A stretch of DNA of 64,000 nucleotides from Utricularia gibba (lineage: Eukaryota; Streptophyta; Magnoliopsida; Lamiales; Lentibulariaceae): assembly GCA_002189035.1 (NCBI GenBank), contig CM007991.1:434001-498000 (forward strand). Reading direction: 5' to 3'. Under the pieces are notes generated by a model. That model did no database searches and was not told the origin of the DNA. It saw only the letters and a list, made by a program, of their open reading frames with translations. Within the stretch, counting starts at the first letter, position 1. Each line of letters opens with the position of its first letter. The position numbers and the translations under genes were made by a program. This document shows, in pieces, positions 11,950-23,693 of this stretch.

Positions 11950-14900
11950 ATGAGGGAGGATGGTATTGAGAATTGTGCACGGAAGAGGGATAAGGAGGAT
12001 TTAGAACCTGAGATTCCGAATAGAAACAACAACAAGAAGACGGCTGCAGCCGTCTGGAAAATTGAGGTTTAATTTGGATTCTGCTCGCCAAATGTTCATG
12101 TTTGTCTTTGATTTTGAATTCGGCTTTCTTTGTATTGTGCTGCAAACTTTTTTTGGTGGGTGTTGCGTGGTAATGCACTGTAGTTGTTGTATCTGATTAA
12201 ATGGTTTGAATGACTCTTGTGCATTTTTGTGGTCTGATTACTGACCTGGGCTCGTTCCCGGCAACAGAATTGTCTTTTGAGCTGGTATGTAATCTTGAGA
12301 AAAGCTGGCTGACGTTGGATATCTTTCTAAATTTCTTGCGTTTTGTTCCTTGCCTCTAGATTTTCTAGTGATTTAAGAAAGCCGATGATTTTTTTGAAGT
12401 ACTCTAGCTCATTTGATTTCCATGTTGCTTCAGTTGTCTGATGATTTCGTGGATATCTGGTTTGTTCATATTTACTAATTTCCTGTGTTCCTTTCATGTT
12501 GGTTCAGCGTCTGCCATGCTCTTGCAATGATAATCTTCCATCTGATTATGCAGGACTCACCCATTTTCAAATTTATCAATAATCTTTCACCCCTTAAACC
12601 AGTTGAGTGTACACGAGTTTCTCAGACGATCAATACACTATACTTGGCATCAATTCCGTCAGTTTTCAATTCACCCCAGATGAATTCTCAAAGGGATACA
12701 AGAATTCTACAAGGGTAATAAATGCACTTGTTTAGAAGATGTTTTGTTTGCTTGATCTCAACTATGGCAACATAGATTAAATGCTTCTTTCTCGTAGGCA
12801 TCAGCTCCCTGATCCATCAAAACCTGAATTCACATCAGATTTTGGGATTATGCTTCAGGAAAGTCAAGTAAACACCGATTGCTCTGAGCCATTGGAAGCA
12901 AAAGTAGAAGACCTCAAGGCCAAGGATTCTGCTGCGGAAGTAGCTGGTGAGCTATCTTTTGACTGCTTGAAGTTCGTGCTTGATCCTTCAGAAGATCCGA
13001 GTTACAATGATACTAGTCCTAGTTCCTGCTCTGTTCTTAAAGATGGAAAGCTGGAAAATTTTCCATTCAGTTCGCCAAGACTTGTGTCATGTGTACCAGA
13101 TTCATGTCAAGAGGTTCAATACGGAAGTGAAATGGATTTTGAATGGAAAAAAAGGGCTGATCAAAATGCAGAGGTCGCACCTTCTGAATTTGATTGTTTG
13201 ATTTCTGATGCCTTGAAATTTGAATCACCAAATGATGAGCATTCTTACAAGACATTAATGAACACGGAGTCAAATATCCACATGACTGTCGGAAATGGGA
13301 TCCAAAGAACTTGCTTAGCAGTCTCCACAGAGCAACTTGGTGAGGGCACTGAACATGACCCCTTATCTTCCCAGCCAGGAGAAGGAAGAGATTTTTGTGA
13401 TGCTCCTGAATTGATAACTGGTTCGCCAGCAAGAGATACCGCTGAAGAGCCAGATTGTGAGGTAAAATCTTCATTGAATACACAAACAGAACTCTTAGTG
13501 TATGTGAATTCCCTAGATAGTGGAAAACCACTATATATTGTAAACTGGAATGTCTGTTCAGTATTTAATTCTTTTTTCTCGTTGTCTAGCATCACTTTGG
13601 CTTGTGTCGTGGGATGAGACGACGCTGCCTGGTATTTGAGATGGGAACTGTAGGCAGAAAGAATTTAGAACAGAACTATGGCCCTGAATCATCGTTAATA
13701 TTACAGCCTGAAAACAGTGCTTTCTCGAAAGATCAGAGTCTAGTTCCCATGAAGGCTGAAAACAAGTCATCATGCCATCTACTATCAGGCATTGGTTTGC
13801 ATCTAAATGCTCTCGCTTCAACTCGAAATTTCTCCAGAATTGGCAGCTGTGATTCTTCAGCATCTCGACGTCTACTGATTGGAACCAGCTACTCTGTAAA
13901 TTTCCATTCTTCAATTAGAAATCAAGAACATCATGGCGATGTTTACAGAGCAGATCCTTTCCAGGAATCAGCATATGTTGCAACTGAAGATATGAATCAG
14001 AGTAGCTCAAAGAAGAAGAGGTATATATGGTTCTCCAGTTGCTCATATCTGTACATGATTTGGTTTTCTTCATGGGCTTGTCTAATATACTGCTGGGATT
14101 AAGGCGCAGGGCAGAATCATCTGAAGATGCTGATGGTTGTAAGCGCTGTAACTGCAAGAAATCAAAATGCCTAAAGCTGTATGCCTTTTTAATTTTCTTC
14201 TTATTTTTGTACCTTGTGATGATGTCTATGATGAATCTTAAATTTTGGCACAGATATTGTGAATGTTTTGCAGCTGGCGTGTACTGCATGGAGCTTTGCG
14301 CTTGTGTTGATTGCCACAATAAGCCTGCCCATGAAGGCACAGTCCTTTCAACTCGAAAGCAGATAGAATCTAGAAATCCTCTTGCCTTTGCTCCCAAAGT
14401 GATCCAGGGGTCTGATATACTTTCTGAAACAGGGGTTAGAGGCTATATTCCATGCCCTCTTTCGTGATATTCCATGTGTTTACAGTATTCTGTGTGCATG
14501 TTTCCACAGGATTACTATAGCAAGACACCTGCCTCTGCTCGACATAAACATGGATGCAACTGCAAAAAATCTGGTTGCCTGAAGAAGTATTGTGAATGCT
14601 ATCAGGTTTTATCCCTTTTCCTGTATGGCTTTGCCTTTTTCACTTAGCTTGAATACTTACCAAAGGATTGCGGCACCCTTGAAGAGTGGTGTTGGTTGCT
14701 CCTTTAACTGCAGATGTGAAGGTTGCAAGAATGCGTTTGGTAGGAAGAACGGTGAGTTTCAATCATGAACCTCAACATCCACACTGAAACCTGAATCCAT
14801 TCGAGCGTCTTGAATCAGGATCGCTTGTCAGCACGGAAGCTGAAGCTGAAGTCGGTGAAATGGATGCAAGTGACGTGAGTAAATTTGATGGAACTTCCCA

Positions 14901-15332
14901 TGAACCGCTGCTCGCTACTCCTGCAACGCCTCAAAGGAACAAAAGGCATGCAATCAATATTAGCAAGCACCTATTGCTCAACGCAGCACATTTTGCATCT
15001 AATTTTGAATCCTCGCTTGCTTTCCTTTTCGCATCAGGCACTTACTTCAGCTCCAGTTTTCTACCATGAAAAGACCTCCGAGAGCGTCTTTTTCTTCGAT
15101 CATCACCAGGAACATACATGATAAACCAAGCTTCCAACCACCACCAAACTTTGATCAACACTTGGAAACTGTGAAGGGAGATGAAACATCATCTCCAAGC
15201 TGTGTTGTGAAATCCTTGTCCCCAAATGGGAAAAGGGTGTCACCCCCTCACACCACAACAGCCCTCAGGAATAGCAGAAGGTTGATACTCCAAAGCATAC
15301 CATCGTTCCCTTCACTCACTCAAAACCAGTGA
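11950..15332 (+). CDS. Tesmin/TSO1-like CXC-domain transcription factor (CPP family)
   Basis: DNA-binding CPP-family regulator related to TSO1/TCX, acting in cell-division and floral or meristem control, partly through DREAM-type complexes. Ten exons give 737 residues: 11950-12066, 12554-12714, 12798-13461, 13590-14020, 14104-14178, 14254-14434, 14510-14605, 14685-14751, 14819-14945, 15038-15332. The N-terminal block [17 protein letters not shown] is typical. RRRCLVFE follows in exon 4. CXC repeat 1 ([19 protein letters not shown], about residues 470-507) and repeat 2 ([17 protein letters not shown] onwards, about 556-596) flank the conserved RNPLAFAPK linker. The C-terminus closes with [12 protein letters not shown], as in homologues. 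The intron after 14945 needs a GC donor. The start is the first Met that reads in frame into the DSPIF block. Confidence 0.92.
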
Positions 15333-16250
15333 AGCCATTACTGCAACTCCAGGTATGTAAGACGTGTTGTTCAAGTCTTGTACTGGAAAAATAATGCTAA
15401 TATGTTGGATGGACTGCTTTGTATGCGTTATATTTATGGGAATCATCAGCTTTGTTGCATACACTACATGCAGGATTCATTACTCAAACAAAGCAGTGGA
15501 GAATCATGAAACGAGAAGACTGCTGCTCAATATTCTTATGCATCACAAATGTCTTCGCATTCTATTCATTAGCCCCCATGTGCATCCAAAAGACAACAAA
15601 TGTATACCAGCTTGTTTGATTGGAAGTTTCAAAAAAAATTAAAATTTATTAAAATAATTTTTCTGAAAAGACATTTTTATGAATTAGTTTATCATTAAAT
15701 TGTAAAGAACCATGGGATGAGGGAGGCTCCACTGTCACTTCTCACTAGTCACTGATATTGATGTGCACCAAACTCTTTGAATGCATCTGCAGATTCCAAG
15801 AGTATAATAATATTCCCTGAGGAGTCACTGTACGGGAGCTTTGGAATGACACATGCATTTCATCCTCACGCTCCTACACTGCTGCCTTTGCCCATTTCCA
15901 GGTGTGTTAGCTGTGGTTTCATCGCTTTGAATTCCACCCCCGCCTCGAAGTGGAGCTTTTTGTTTGATTGATTAAAGAAATCTTGTCTGGTTTTGGTTGT
16001 AAAGCGCGAGTGTGGTGGAGAGTCGGCGGTCAAAGAAGGAATGCGGCCGAATGCTTTTAGCGATGCTGGGGTGTGGTAATGGCGAAAAGCAGATCCTTTG
16101 TTGAAGCTGACAGCACAGATGAAAGTCACTTTTCTCAGGCGGGAGGGACGGAGGGACATCCATCATCTTTACTCGAGTCACGCACGCAGTTATTTGACTT
16201 GGACTCCCGTTCCCCAGATTTTGAGTACATTTTTTTCACTCCTCCGTTCG
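15333..16250. other. Spacer between the CXC factor and the EPFL gene
   Basis: This contains the CXC gene 3' end and EPFL upstream sequence. Small open frames (for example 15364-15642) have no recognisable content. Confidence 0.5.
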
Positions 16251-16639
16251 ATGGGTGGGCGCCGCCGTCTCTCCCTCTTCCTGTCCACCGTCGGATTCCT
16301 TCTTTCCCTTGCTCTTCTTCTCTGCCCCTCCGCTTCAGCTTCGGGCTTCACCCAATTCAGTAAGTGTCACTCTGATTAGCAGCAGAGACTCTACTACTAA
16401 CTGTGCTTCTAACCAAATGTGCTGCTTTGGTGTTAGGATTAGGAGTTGGGAAGCTGGGGAGGGTGAAGGCAAAGCTGAGTTCTCTGGGGTCGTGGCCGCC
16501 GTCGTGCAGATCCAAATGCGGCCGCTGCAATCCCTGTGACCCGGTACACGTACCAATCCAACCAGGGAGGAGTCTGCCTCTGGAGTACTATCCAGAGGCC
16601 TGGAGATGCAAGTGCGGAGACAAGCTCTTCATTCCCTAA
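16251..16639 (+). CDS. EPIDERMAL PATTERNING FACTOR-like secreted peptide (EPFL4/5/6-type)
   Basis: Secreted cysteine-rich peptide precursor of the EPF/EPFL family, ligands of ERECTA-family receptor kinases in growth and stomatal patterning. Two exons (16251-16359, 16437-16639) give 103 residues. Residues 1-30 form a signal peptide: Arg-rich start, then a Leu/Ser hydrophobic core ending at an Ala/Ser stretch. The mature region has six cysteines (SC, KCGRC, NPC, RCKC). The ending YYPEAWRCKCG, with PVHVP before it, matches the EPFL4/5/6 (CHALLAH) group best. The frame is open upstream of 16251 with further in-frame Met codons, but the signal peptide begins at this Met. The mature-domain loop is short, as in that subgroup. 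Confidence 0.9.
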
Positions 16640-17458
16640 ACACAACAACAACAACAAGAAACTAAAAAACTCTCCTTCTGTGAGTAGCAAAAACATTCCA
16701 TTAGGTGCAGGCAGCTCTTCTTCTTTTCAGTGGTGGTCACTTGGAGTAGAGTGGAGTGTTTTTCTTTTTTTTTTTTTTATCATTTCTCCTTTAATTAACT
16801 ATTAATATAATGAATTTGACACATTTTAAATCAGGATTTTAAAATTATTTAAAAAATCACAAATCCACTTCGTTCATGATCCTAAATGGTGCATGCAATC
16901 ATGATTATGTCAAATTTAATACAATTCATGGTTGTTACCTAGCATATACGTGTGTGGGTGAGTGAATTCTTAGATTCGGATTCAGGTGCGTCAATTTGTG
17001 ATTTGAAAAATTATGAGTATTTTAAAGCAATTTTAATTTATAATATTTAAATTATATTAAATTCTTTTTAAAAATATTCATTCAAATAAATAATTTTTTT
17101 ATCAAAAATTAAACATTCATAAAAAATCAATAAAAATTAAAGTGATAACCGATGAAACATGATCGTTCAACTTCGAATATATGGAACAACAATGACATGA
17201 ATAATGATCATGTACAAAAATATGAAAAAACCAACTATCAAGTAAATAAATTAGTATTTTCATGAGTTAATTAAATGAATAAATATTTTATTATTAAAAT
17301 TAATAATTAAAAATATTTAAATATTAATAACTTATGTTTTTTAGGGTTAAGGGTTCATGACAATTCAAATTTAATACATAACCAATTGACATATGAATGG
17401 TTTTGGAATAAAAAGAAACAACAAACGTCCGAACGAAAAGCAGCCAGAAGGATACATG
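16640..17458. other. AT-rich spacer between EPFL and FORKED-like genes
   Basis: Convergent 3' ends and AT-rich DNA including a T run near 16765. No gene seen. Confidence 0.55.
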
Positions 17459-19686
17459 CTACAAGCTGAGGGTGTTTCGACTCTTGTCTGCTATAATGCC
17501 CAGCAGCCTCCCAACTCCTTGTGTCCAAACCTCGTACTCTAACTGGCTCGGGCACTCGAATTCGATGACGCCTCGCTCCACCGTCCTCAGACCAAAGTAG
17601 CCCCGGTCGTCGCTGCCATCTAGCAGGTGGCGCCCCGGCCATGCCGGAATGTCTTTCATCACCTCCAACACCACAGCTGAGAATGCAGACTCAGGCCACA
17701 GTGGATTGCTTGATCTTGGGAAAAGGGGGAATGTGGAAATGGGAAATGGAACTCACTCTTTTTCTTTTTGGTGACGGTCCCTGCGACGTGTTTGCTCTTC
17801 ATTTTCAGTATCACCTGCCAAGAAGAATGAAGAAGGTGATTGCTTTGTGTGATTTAATGAAGCAGATAAACAGGATTCACCTGCCCAAATCTGTTTATGT
17901 AAACAGATACGATTTTGCAATGGAGATCGCCTGCAATCATTGTTCACTAAGATGTATTACTGATACGAAAAGATTAAGGAAACTTGAGCTGGCGCTTGTT
18001 CATGGTTACCTTTTCGTGTTCTCTTCAGGAGCTCACGGTTGCATATTCCAAGAGAGTGTTTATCAGGGGAAATCTCACCGGCGATGGTGGGGGGTTCGCT
18101 GCCACCGATCCCCTTGTCTACCGGAATCACGGCGGCGATGTTCCATACATCCTTTGATGTCCTGGCCTTCAAGGTGGCGGCGGCACGCAGAGCTGTAGTA
18201 TTAATGGGGAATATTCAAGTTGATGATTGTTCGACTATTGAATCGAAAAGCGGCGTTAATGATACCTGTAGCGGCAGCAGCAGTGAGCGTGATGATGTCG
18301 CCGGCCGATCGGGCATTCACGGCTGAACTTACTAAAAAAGTCAAGTGCTCACGCTCCGCTCCCATGGATTCCGCCGCCTCCACGCACTGGGCCGCCACTA
18401 ACGTCGCGGCGGAAGCCACTGCAGAATCAATCGTAGCCCTCTGTTCGTTCCTTCCCGACCCCGAGGAAGCAGCTGCGGCGGCAGCGGCAATGGCCGCCAC
18501 CGCGGAGGCTACTGCTGCAACGGAAACCGCTGCATGGAGCTGCGCGTTATGTGCCCTTTCTTCCCCCTTCTTCTTCTGGATACGATCCTTAATCCACCGA
18601 CCAACAGTCTTGACTCCCCCGCCGTCCCGACGGAACCAAATGGCGTGATCTGAGCACCCGTCGTGGATTCTAACTGCAATCAAAAACTCAAAATGAAGAG
18701 AATCAAAAAACCAGAAAAGGTGGGCGCACTTCATAAATCCAAGCAGGTAAATTTGATGAAACTTGCCCACATTTGGATCAAATTAAAGTAGACAACAATG
18801 AAACCCTTTTCCCGTCACTCCATGATTACAACCGGTGGGTGACATTTATTCCATCCAACAGCCGGCAGGGCCATGAAAAGATAAATGTAGAAGAGGAAAA
18901 GAAAACCTCCATTTAAAGAAACGTGCTCAATAGAAAAGTTCGGATAAAGAGATAGACCTTTGGAGAAAAAGAAGAAGAAACCTTGGAATACTGAATGGCC
19001 GATGGGGAAACCGGTGGGCTGTCCGAGATGGAGGCACTGTAGCTGCGCGAAGGCCGACCAGAACTTGGGGAGACATATTGTGCTGCCACCAACGAAGACA
19101 ATGGGTTAAAAAAAAAGACAATAATAATGGCTGCCGGTGGGACTTCAACAAGTTCTCCTTTTGGCAGGAAAAGCGGTTCTTTTCTTCACAAAGATCAAAT
19201 AAACGTAAGAAAATTAGAAGAACAGGGGATCAGGTGATGTATTCAACATCTTCTAATGAGTATTGCATCCCAAGAAGAAACGCATTGATCCCTGCAAAGT
19301 GGAAAGAGACTAGAGAGAAGGAAATAGCGATTCAGACGCTGTAGACAAGAGACAAAAATAGCGAATCCACCGAGAAAGAGCTCCGTGAGTCAACTGGTAA
19401 TGCACCCAGATGGGAAATTTGTATTTTAAACAACTCACAGATTGAGACATGATCCGCTCCATAACCAGCATAGAAGAAGTCATGGAGGGCAGACAGGAAC
19501 AGGAATCATCCCCCGCGGCGGAAATTTGTATTTCCGCCGCCTCTGTCTCGGTGTTGAGTTGAGGGCTAAGCCAATAGTCGTGGATATTTCACGAGCGAAG
19601 TGACTCCAAGATCGGCAAAGAAACTCCATGGGGTCACGTGGAGTCTCCGGCGGCCGGGAAAGGGGGCCAATATGAAGCCTCTCCAT
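17459..19686 (-). CDS. FORKED/VAN3-binding-protein-like gene with out-of-frame 5' exons
   Basis: Plant FOR KED-like family (DUF828 plus a PH-like domain), linked to auxin-dependent vein patterning through vesicle traffic and the VAN3 ARF-GAP. The 3' exons are intact and in phase: 18673-18266, 18192-18010, 17930-17881, 17814-17757, 17676-17459, about 305 codons. They carry [50 protein letters not shown] and the PH-like part PAWPGRHLL to the stop. Two upstream exons (about 19439-19686 and 18958-19082) also carry family motifs: [25 protein letters not shown] and SDSPPVSPS. These lie in reading frames that do not connect with each other or with the 3' part by ordinary GT-AG splicing. Either the gene is decaying, bases are missing, or the 5' structure is unusual. 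A conserved HWK reads HCK. Confidence 0.7.
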
Positions 19687-20739
19687 CGGAATATCTTCTG
19701 CAAATGAACTGAAGCCGACTTGCCTATTTAAAGCACTGGGGCTGGTGCCTGGTGGAGACGTGGGGGAGCGAAGGAAGCGAGATCGTCGACCCGTGTGGAT
19801 ACCAAGGGGCAACTGGAAGACAATAAATGCAAAGCATCAATACAAGAAACACGCTCTCTCTCCAGCAACAGAAAATAGTTCAAAAAGACGAAGACGAAGA
19901 CGAGACGGCCCACGTGTCAGAAAACCGATGGAAATCCTCCCCGACGCAGACAGAGTTCGAGCTTCGTGCGCATTTCCCCGATTCGTTCCTCTTCACGCCT
20001 CAGCCCGCCGGAATTGGATGGTGACTACTGCAAAATAAACAATTTTCTGAATTTTAATTTACTTGATATCAAATATAATAAATTTAATTTAGAGAAAAAT
20101 AAACAATTTTGCAAATAAATACATTTTGTAGACAATAAATTTAAATAGGAATTAATTATCATATATTAAATATACAATTTTAGAATTAAAGTAACTATAA
20201 TATTATTAAGATATCTGATAAGTGATAACTATACTTTCTTTCATTTATTCATTGAAGTTATTTGATTTAATTTCTATAAATTTTAATTTCTATTTTCATA
20301 GTAAAATAAAAAATTCAGATTTGAAATTAATTAAAAAGTTCTTAAATTTCTATTTTAGCAATTAAGTAAAATGTTATTGTACAAATTATACTATTTATTT
20401 TTTCATATTTTAAAAATATATTATTATTATTATATTAAATTTTATAATAATTTAATTTACTATATTAAATCTTATAATATTAAAACAAAATCTATTTATA
20501 AAATATTAAAATTAATTCTATTTCATATAATGCGAAACAAAGATTTGAAAACTAAGCTACCTCAAATGACCCCACGATTCCTGGAGTTGTTGAGACTCGT
20601 TTCTCAGAAAATGAGTAGGTTTTGCCATGTCTTCACTCCTACTTCTTTGTTTATTCGAAGGCTCTTGTTCTTCTTCTTGTCTGAAAATCTTAGTTCGCTT
20701 TTCACCACCTCTTCATTATTCATTCCCTGAGGCAAGGAA
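19687..20739. other. Divergent spacer between FORKED-like and TBL genes
   Basis: About 1 kb, GC-moderate at the left and then strongly AT-rich with TAA/TTA-type low complexity around 20370-20520. Presumably promoter DNA for both genes. No gene seen. Confidence 0.5.
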
Positions 20740-22508
20740 ATGCGGAGATGGCAGAAGACAAGAACTCCCCTAATTGCGCTTCTTTTCTTCGTGTTCATAG
20801 CTTTCACAATTTTGTACAATGAGTCGAAAATTGAAGAGCGGCTGACTCCGAGTGAAGACGATGATGAGGGGGAGGGAGCTACTTTCCCCATATCAGGTTC
20901 TTTACTCGAGTATCCACCAACCCAGAATTTGAATTTTTCTAGTAAATCTGAAGGTCAGATTTCTGCACATTTTGGGATTTTCTCACTTTAAATGCCCAAC
21001 TTTCTTGCTTAGTATTGCTTTGTTTCTTGCAGCCCGTCTCGATAAGTTCTCTACTTGCGTGAAGACAGTGGGTTATTCCGGAAGAAAACATGCTTTTCAA
21101 CTTTCCGGAGGTGAAACTAGTGATCACCGGCGAGCCATGGATGCCGTTGAAGACTGTGATTTGTTTTCTGGAAGGTGGGTATTTGATAATACCTCATACC
21201 CATTGTATAACGAATCGGATTGTCCATATATGTCCGATCAGTTGGCTTGCCACAAGCATGGAAGACCTGATATGGCCTACCAATTTCAGAGGTGGCAGCC
21301 ATACAACTGCAATCTGAAGAGGTGGGCTGTAAATTGCTTTTTATTATTAATCTCCGATTTTCTTGTAGAAGATGTGTTTGCCATGTTGTCTGCTACATGG
21401 GATTTTAAAAGTTTTACTGCCAGTAGATGGAATGCAGTAGAGATGTGGGAGAGTTTAAGGGGGAAAAGAATGATGTTCGTCGGGGATTCCTTGAACAGAG
21501 GCCAGTGGATATCAATGCTTTGCTTATTGCAGGCCGCGATTCCACGGGATAAGCAGTCTATCACCCCTAACTCCCAACTGACCATTTTTAGAGCTGAGGT
21601 AAAAACAGTTGATTAATTCGCTGCTCTTCTTCTAGTATATGTTTGTTGTTCATGTGTTTATTGATACGATCTACTGTGAAGACTTACAATGCCACAATTG
21701 AGTTCCTCTGGGCACCCCTTCTCGTTGAATCGAACTGTGATGATCCGGTTGATCACCGGCTTAGTGAAAGAATACTTAGTCCAAATGCAATCACGAATCA
21801 TTCAGCAATATGGGAACAGGCTGACATACTGGTTTTCAATTCATATCTTTGGTGGAGAGAGGGACCAGTTAAGCTGTTGTGAGTATAATCCTTTTGTTCT
21901 TAGAGATCGTGTGAATCAGAACATAACCTTTCATGCACTTATTTTTCAGATGGAGGGATGAAAAGAACAACGTTTGTGAAGAGATTGATGGGAGTAAAGG
22001 CATGGAACTAGCGATAGAATCATGGGCCAGTTGGGTTGATTCTAGAGTTGACCCTTTAAAGAAGAAAGTCTTCTTCGTTGCAATGTCACCTACACATCAA
22101 TTGTGAGCCTCCTTCTCTATAAAGCGTACAGCATCCTCTTTTGTTCTAAACTCTATTTTTCTCTCAATCCGGAACAGGAAGGATGAATGGGAACCTGGAA
22201 GTGAAGGCAACTGTTACAATGAAACAGAGCCCATAAACAACGCCAGCTACTGGGGTTCAGGCTCAGATCTGTCCACAATGCTGATGATGGATAACATTTT
22301 GAGCCGACTGAAAACCAAGGTTTCAGTTATCAACATTACTCAACTCTCTGAGTACAGAAAAGATGGGCATCCCTCAATTTATCGCAAGTTCTGGGAGCAG
22401 CTGAGCCCTGAAACATTGGCGAATCCTCCTAGTTATTCTGATTGCATTCATTGGTGCTTGCCTGGGGTGCCTGATATTTGGAATCAGCTGCTTTTCCAGT
22501 TACTGTGA
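20740..22508 (+). CDS. TRICHOME BIREFRINGENCE-LIKE protein (Golgi polysaccharide O-acetyltransferase)
   Basis: Type II Golgi membrane protein of the TBL/DUF231 family, which transfers acetyl groups to xylan and other wall polysaccharides. Six exons (20740-20953, 21033-21321, 21427-21598, 21682-21878, 21950-22102, 22178-22508) give 451 residues. A single N-terminal membrane anchor lies at about residues 10-26. The TBL domain opens with [11 protein letters not shown], and the esterase-like GDS motif is at residues 187-189 ([11 protein letters not shown]). The partner catalytic motif is D430-C-I-H433 in DCIHWCLPG, followed by DIWNQLL. Both catalytic motifs are intact, so an active enzyme is expected. 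The substrate (xylan, mannan, xyloglucan) cannot be decided. The third exon could begin 3 bases earlier because the acceptor is a CAGTAG tandem. Confidence 0.92.
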
Positions 22509-22609
22509 CCCCCAAAAATCAAAATGTTTGAAGTCCTTATTCAGACATTGGAAAACTCGAGCCTTTTTTGTTACCATTTCATGTATTTGGAGAAAAGCAA
22601 GAGGAGTTC

Positions 22610-22990
22610 TTACAGTTTAAGGGTAGTATCAGGCTCATAAATAGCCTTCAAGTCATCATCTTTCATCCCCAAAACTTTCCCTGATTTCCTCCAAACTTCG
22701 CCATCGCCCTCCACATGCCAACCAGCCTCCTCGCAAAGAGCCATGAGGAGATCATTAGAATCAGCATTCTTTGGAAGCTTGTAGTTTCCATGAGCCCTGA
22801 GTCCAGCAAAGATGTTATGCGCCACAGAGCGCCGCCTCCACTCCCTGTTTTTGTTCATCAGCCGCTCTCTCTCCGACAAGAATCGATACTTGATCATGAT
22901 GCCGCCGTCTCTAGTTCTCCTGCGTACCAGCCATGGCCCCTTGCTGCCTTTGATGCACCCTCGTAGCAAGCATTCTTCCCTGCCTTCCAT
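22610..22990 (-). CDS. Short BES1/BZR1-type (DUF822) DNA-binding-domain protein
   Basis: The 126-residue frame carries a basic segment ([19 protein letters not shown]) followed by [17 protein letters not shown] and [15 protein letters not shown]. This is the non-canonical bHLH-like DNA-binding domain of brassinosteroid regulators BZR1/BES1, also found in BAM7/8. The protein stops about 25 residues after the domain. It lacks the Ser-rich GSK3 phosphorylation region, PEST segment and EAR motif of true BZR1 proteins, and no amylase domain follows. A start 39 bases upstream (23029) is possible and adds 13 residues. Function is unknown; it might compete for BZR1 sites. The stop lies only 101 bases from the convergent TBL stop. 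Confidence 0.75.
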   Translation of the reverse strand: MEGREECLLRGCIKGSKGPWLVRRRTRDGGIMIKYRFLSERERLMNKNREWRRRSVAHNIFAGLRAHGNYKLPKNADSNDLLMALCEEAGWHVEGDGEVWRKSGKVLGMKDDDLKAIYEPDTTLKL

Positions 22991-23693
22991 GAACTCCCCA
23001 CAGTTCAACAATACGTATAAACCAACCATCTACTCCCTTTAAAGGAAAAAGGAAGCCAGACAAGTACGTACTACCTCCCTGATCCTACTGCAAAGAGGCG
23101 GTTTCCCTTAAAAGAAAGAAATGAACATGTACTGCATGCATTATTCCTTCTGCTTTCGAGCACTCTGGTTACACAAGTGCCGAGATTCACTCTTGGGGAA
23201 AGGAACACCATATTCTCTGGTAAAGGACTGTGCACAAAGTACCCCTTTTGAGTAGAATATTCGTAGACCTGAAGAAGACAGAAACATATGCACAAACAGA
23301 GAGTAACTACGCAGTTTATCTCAAGCCGATGTATTCCTCTTCCTCTCAATCTCTCTTAATCCCAATTGAATCGTTTTGAAACACGAACTATGATATAAAC
23401 TTGATTAAATTTAAACTATTTTAAGATTAATAAAAATAAATTACGATCTGATCATACTTTAATTATAATTTAATGCTTTTTATAATAAAAATATTTAAAA
23501 ATCATTAATTCTAGTTTAATAATTACTCACAAATTTTTGTTGGAGTGAAAAAAAAGCAGAGAAAATTAATACTTTTATTATCACAAATAATAGGAAAAGT
23601 TGAGCACGTGCTTAAAAATTGAATAGACGAATAAAAAAACAAAGAACTGAGTAGAGCAAAGGCATACTGGGTGATTCTTGAGAGATTTGGTGC
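22991..23693. other. Spacer between the BZR1-domain gene and the receptor kinase
   Basis: A 92-codon minus-strand frame (23071-23349) sits just upstream of the BZR1-domain gene behind an acceptor-like TTCAG and could be part of its leader. It has no recognisable domain. The rest is AT-rich. Confidence 0.45.

Noticed and set aside
13067-13531. 154-codon minus-strand open frame
   Set aside because: It lies wholly antisense to the large third exon of the CXC factor; the plus frame is in phase with conserved exons.
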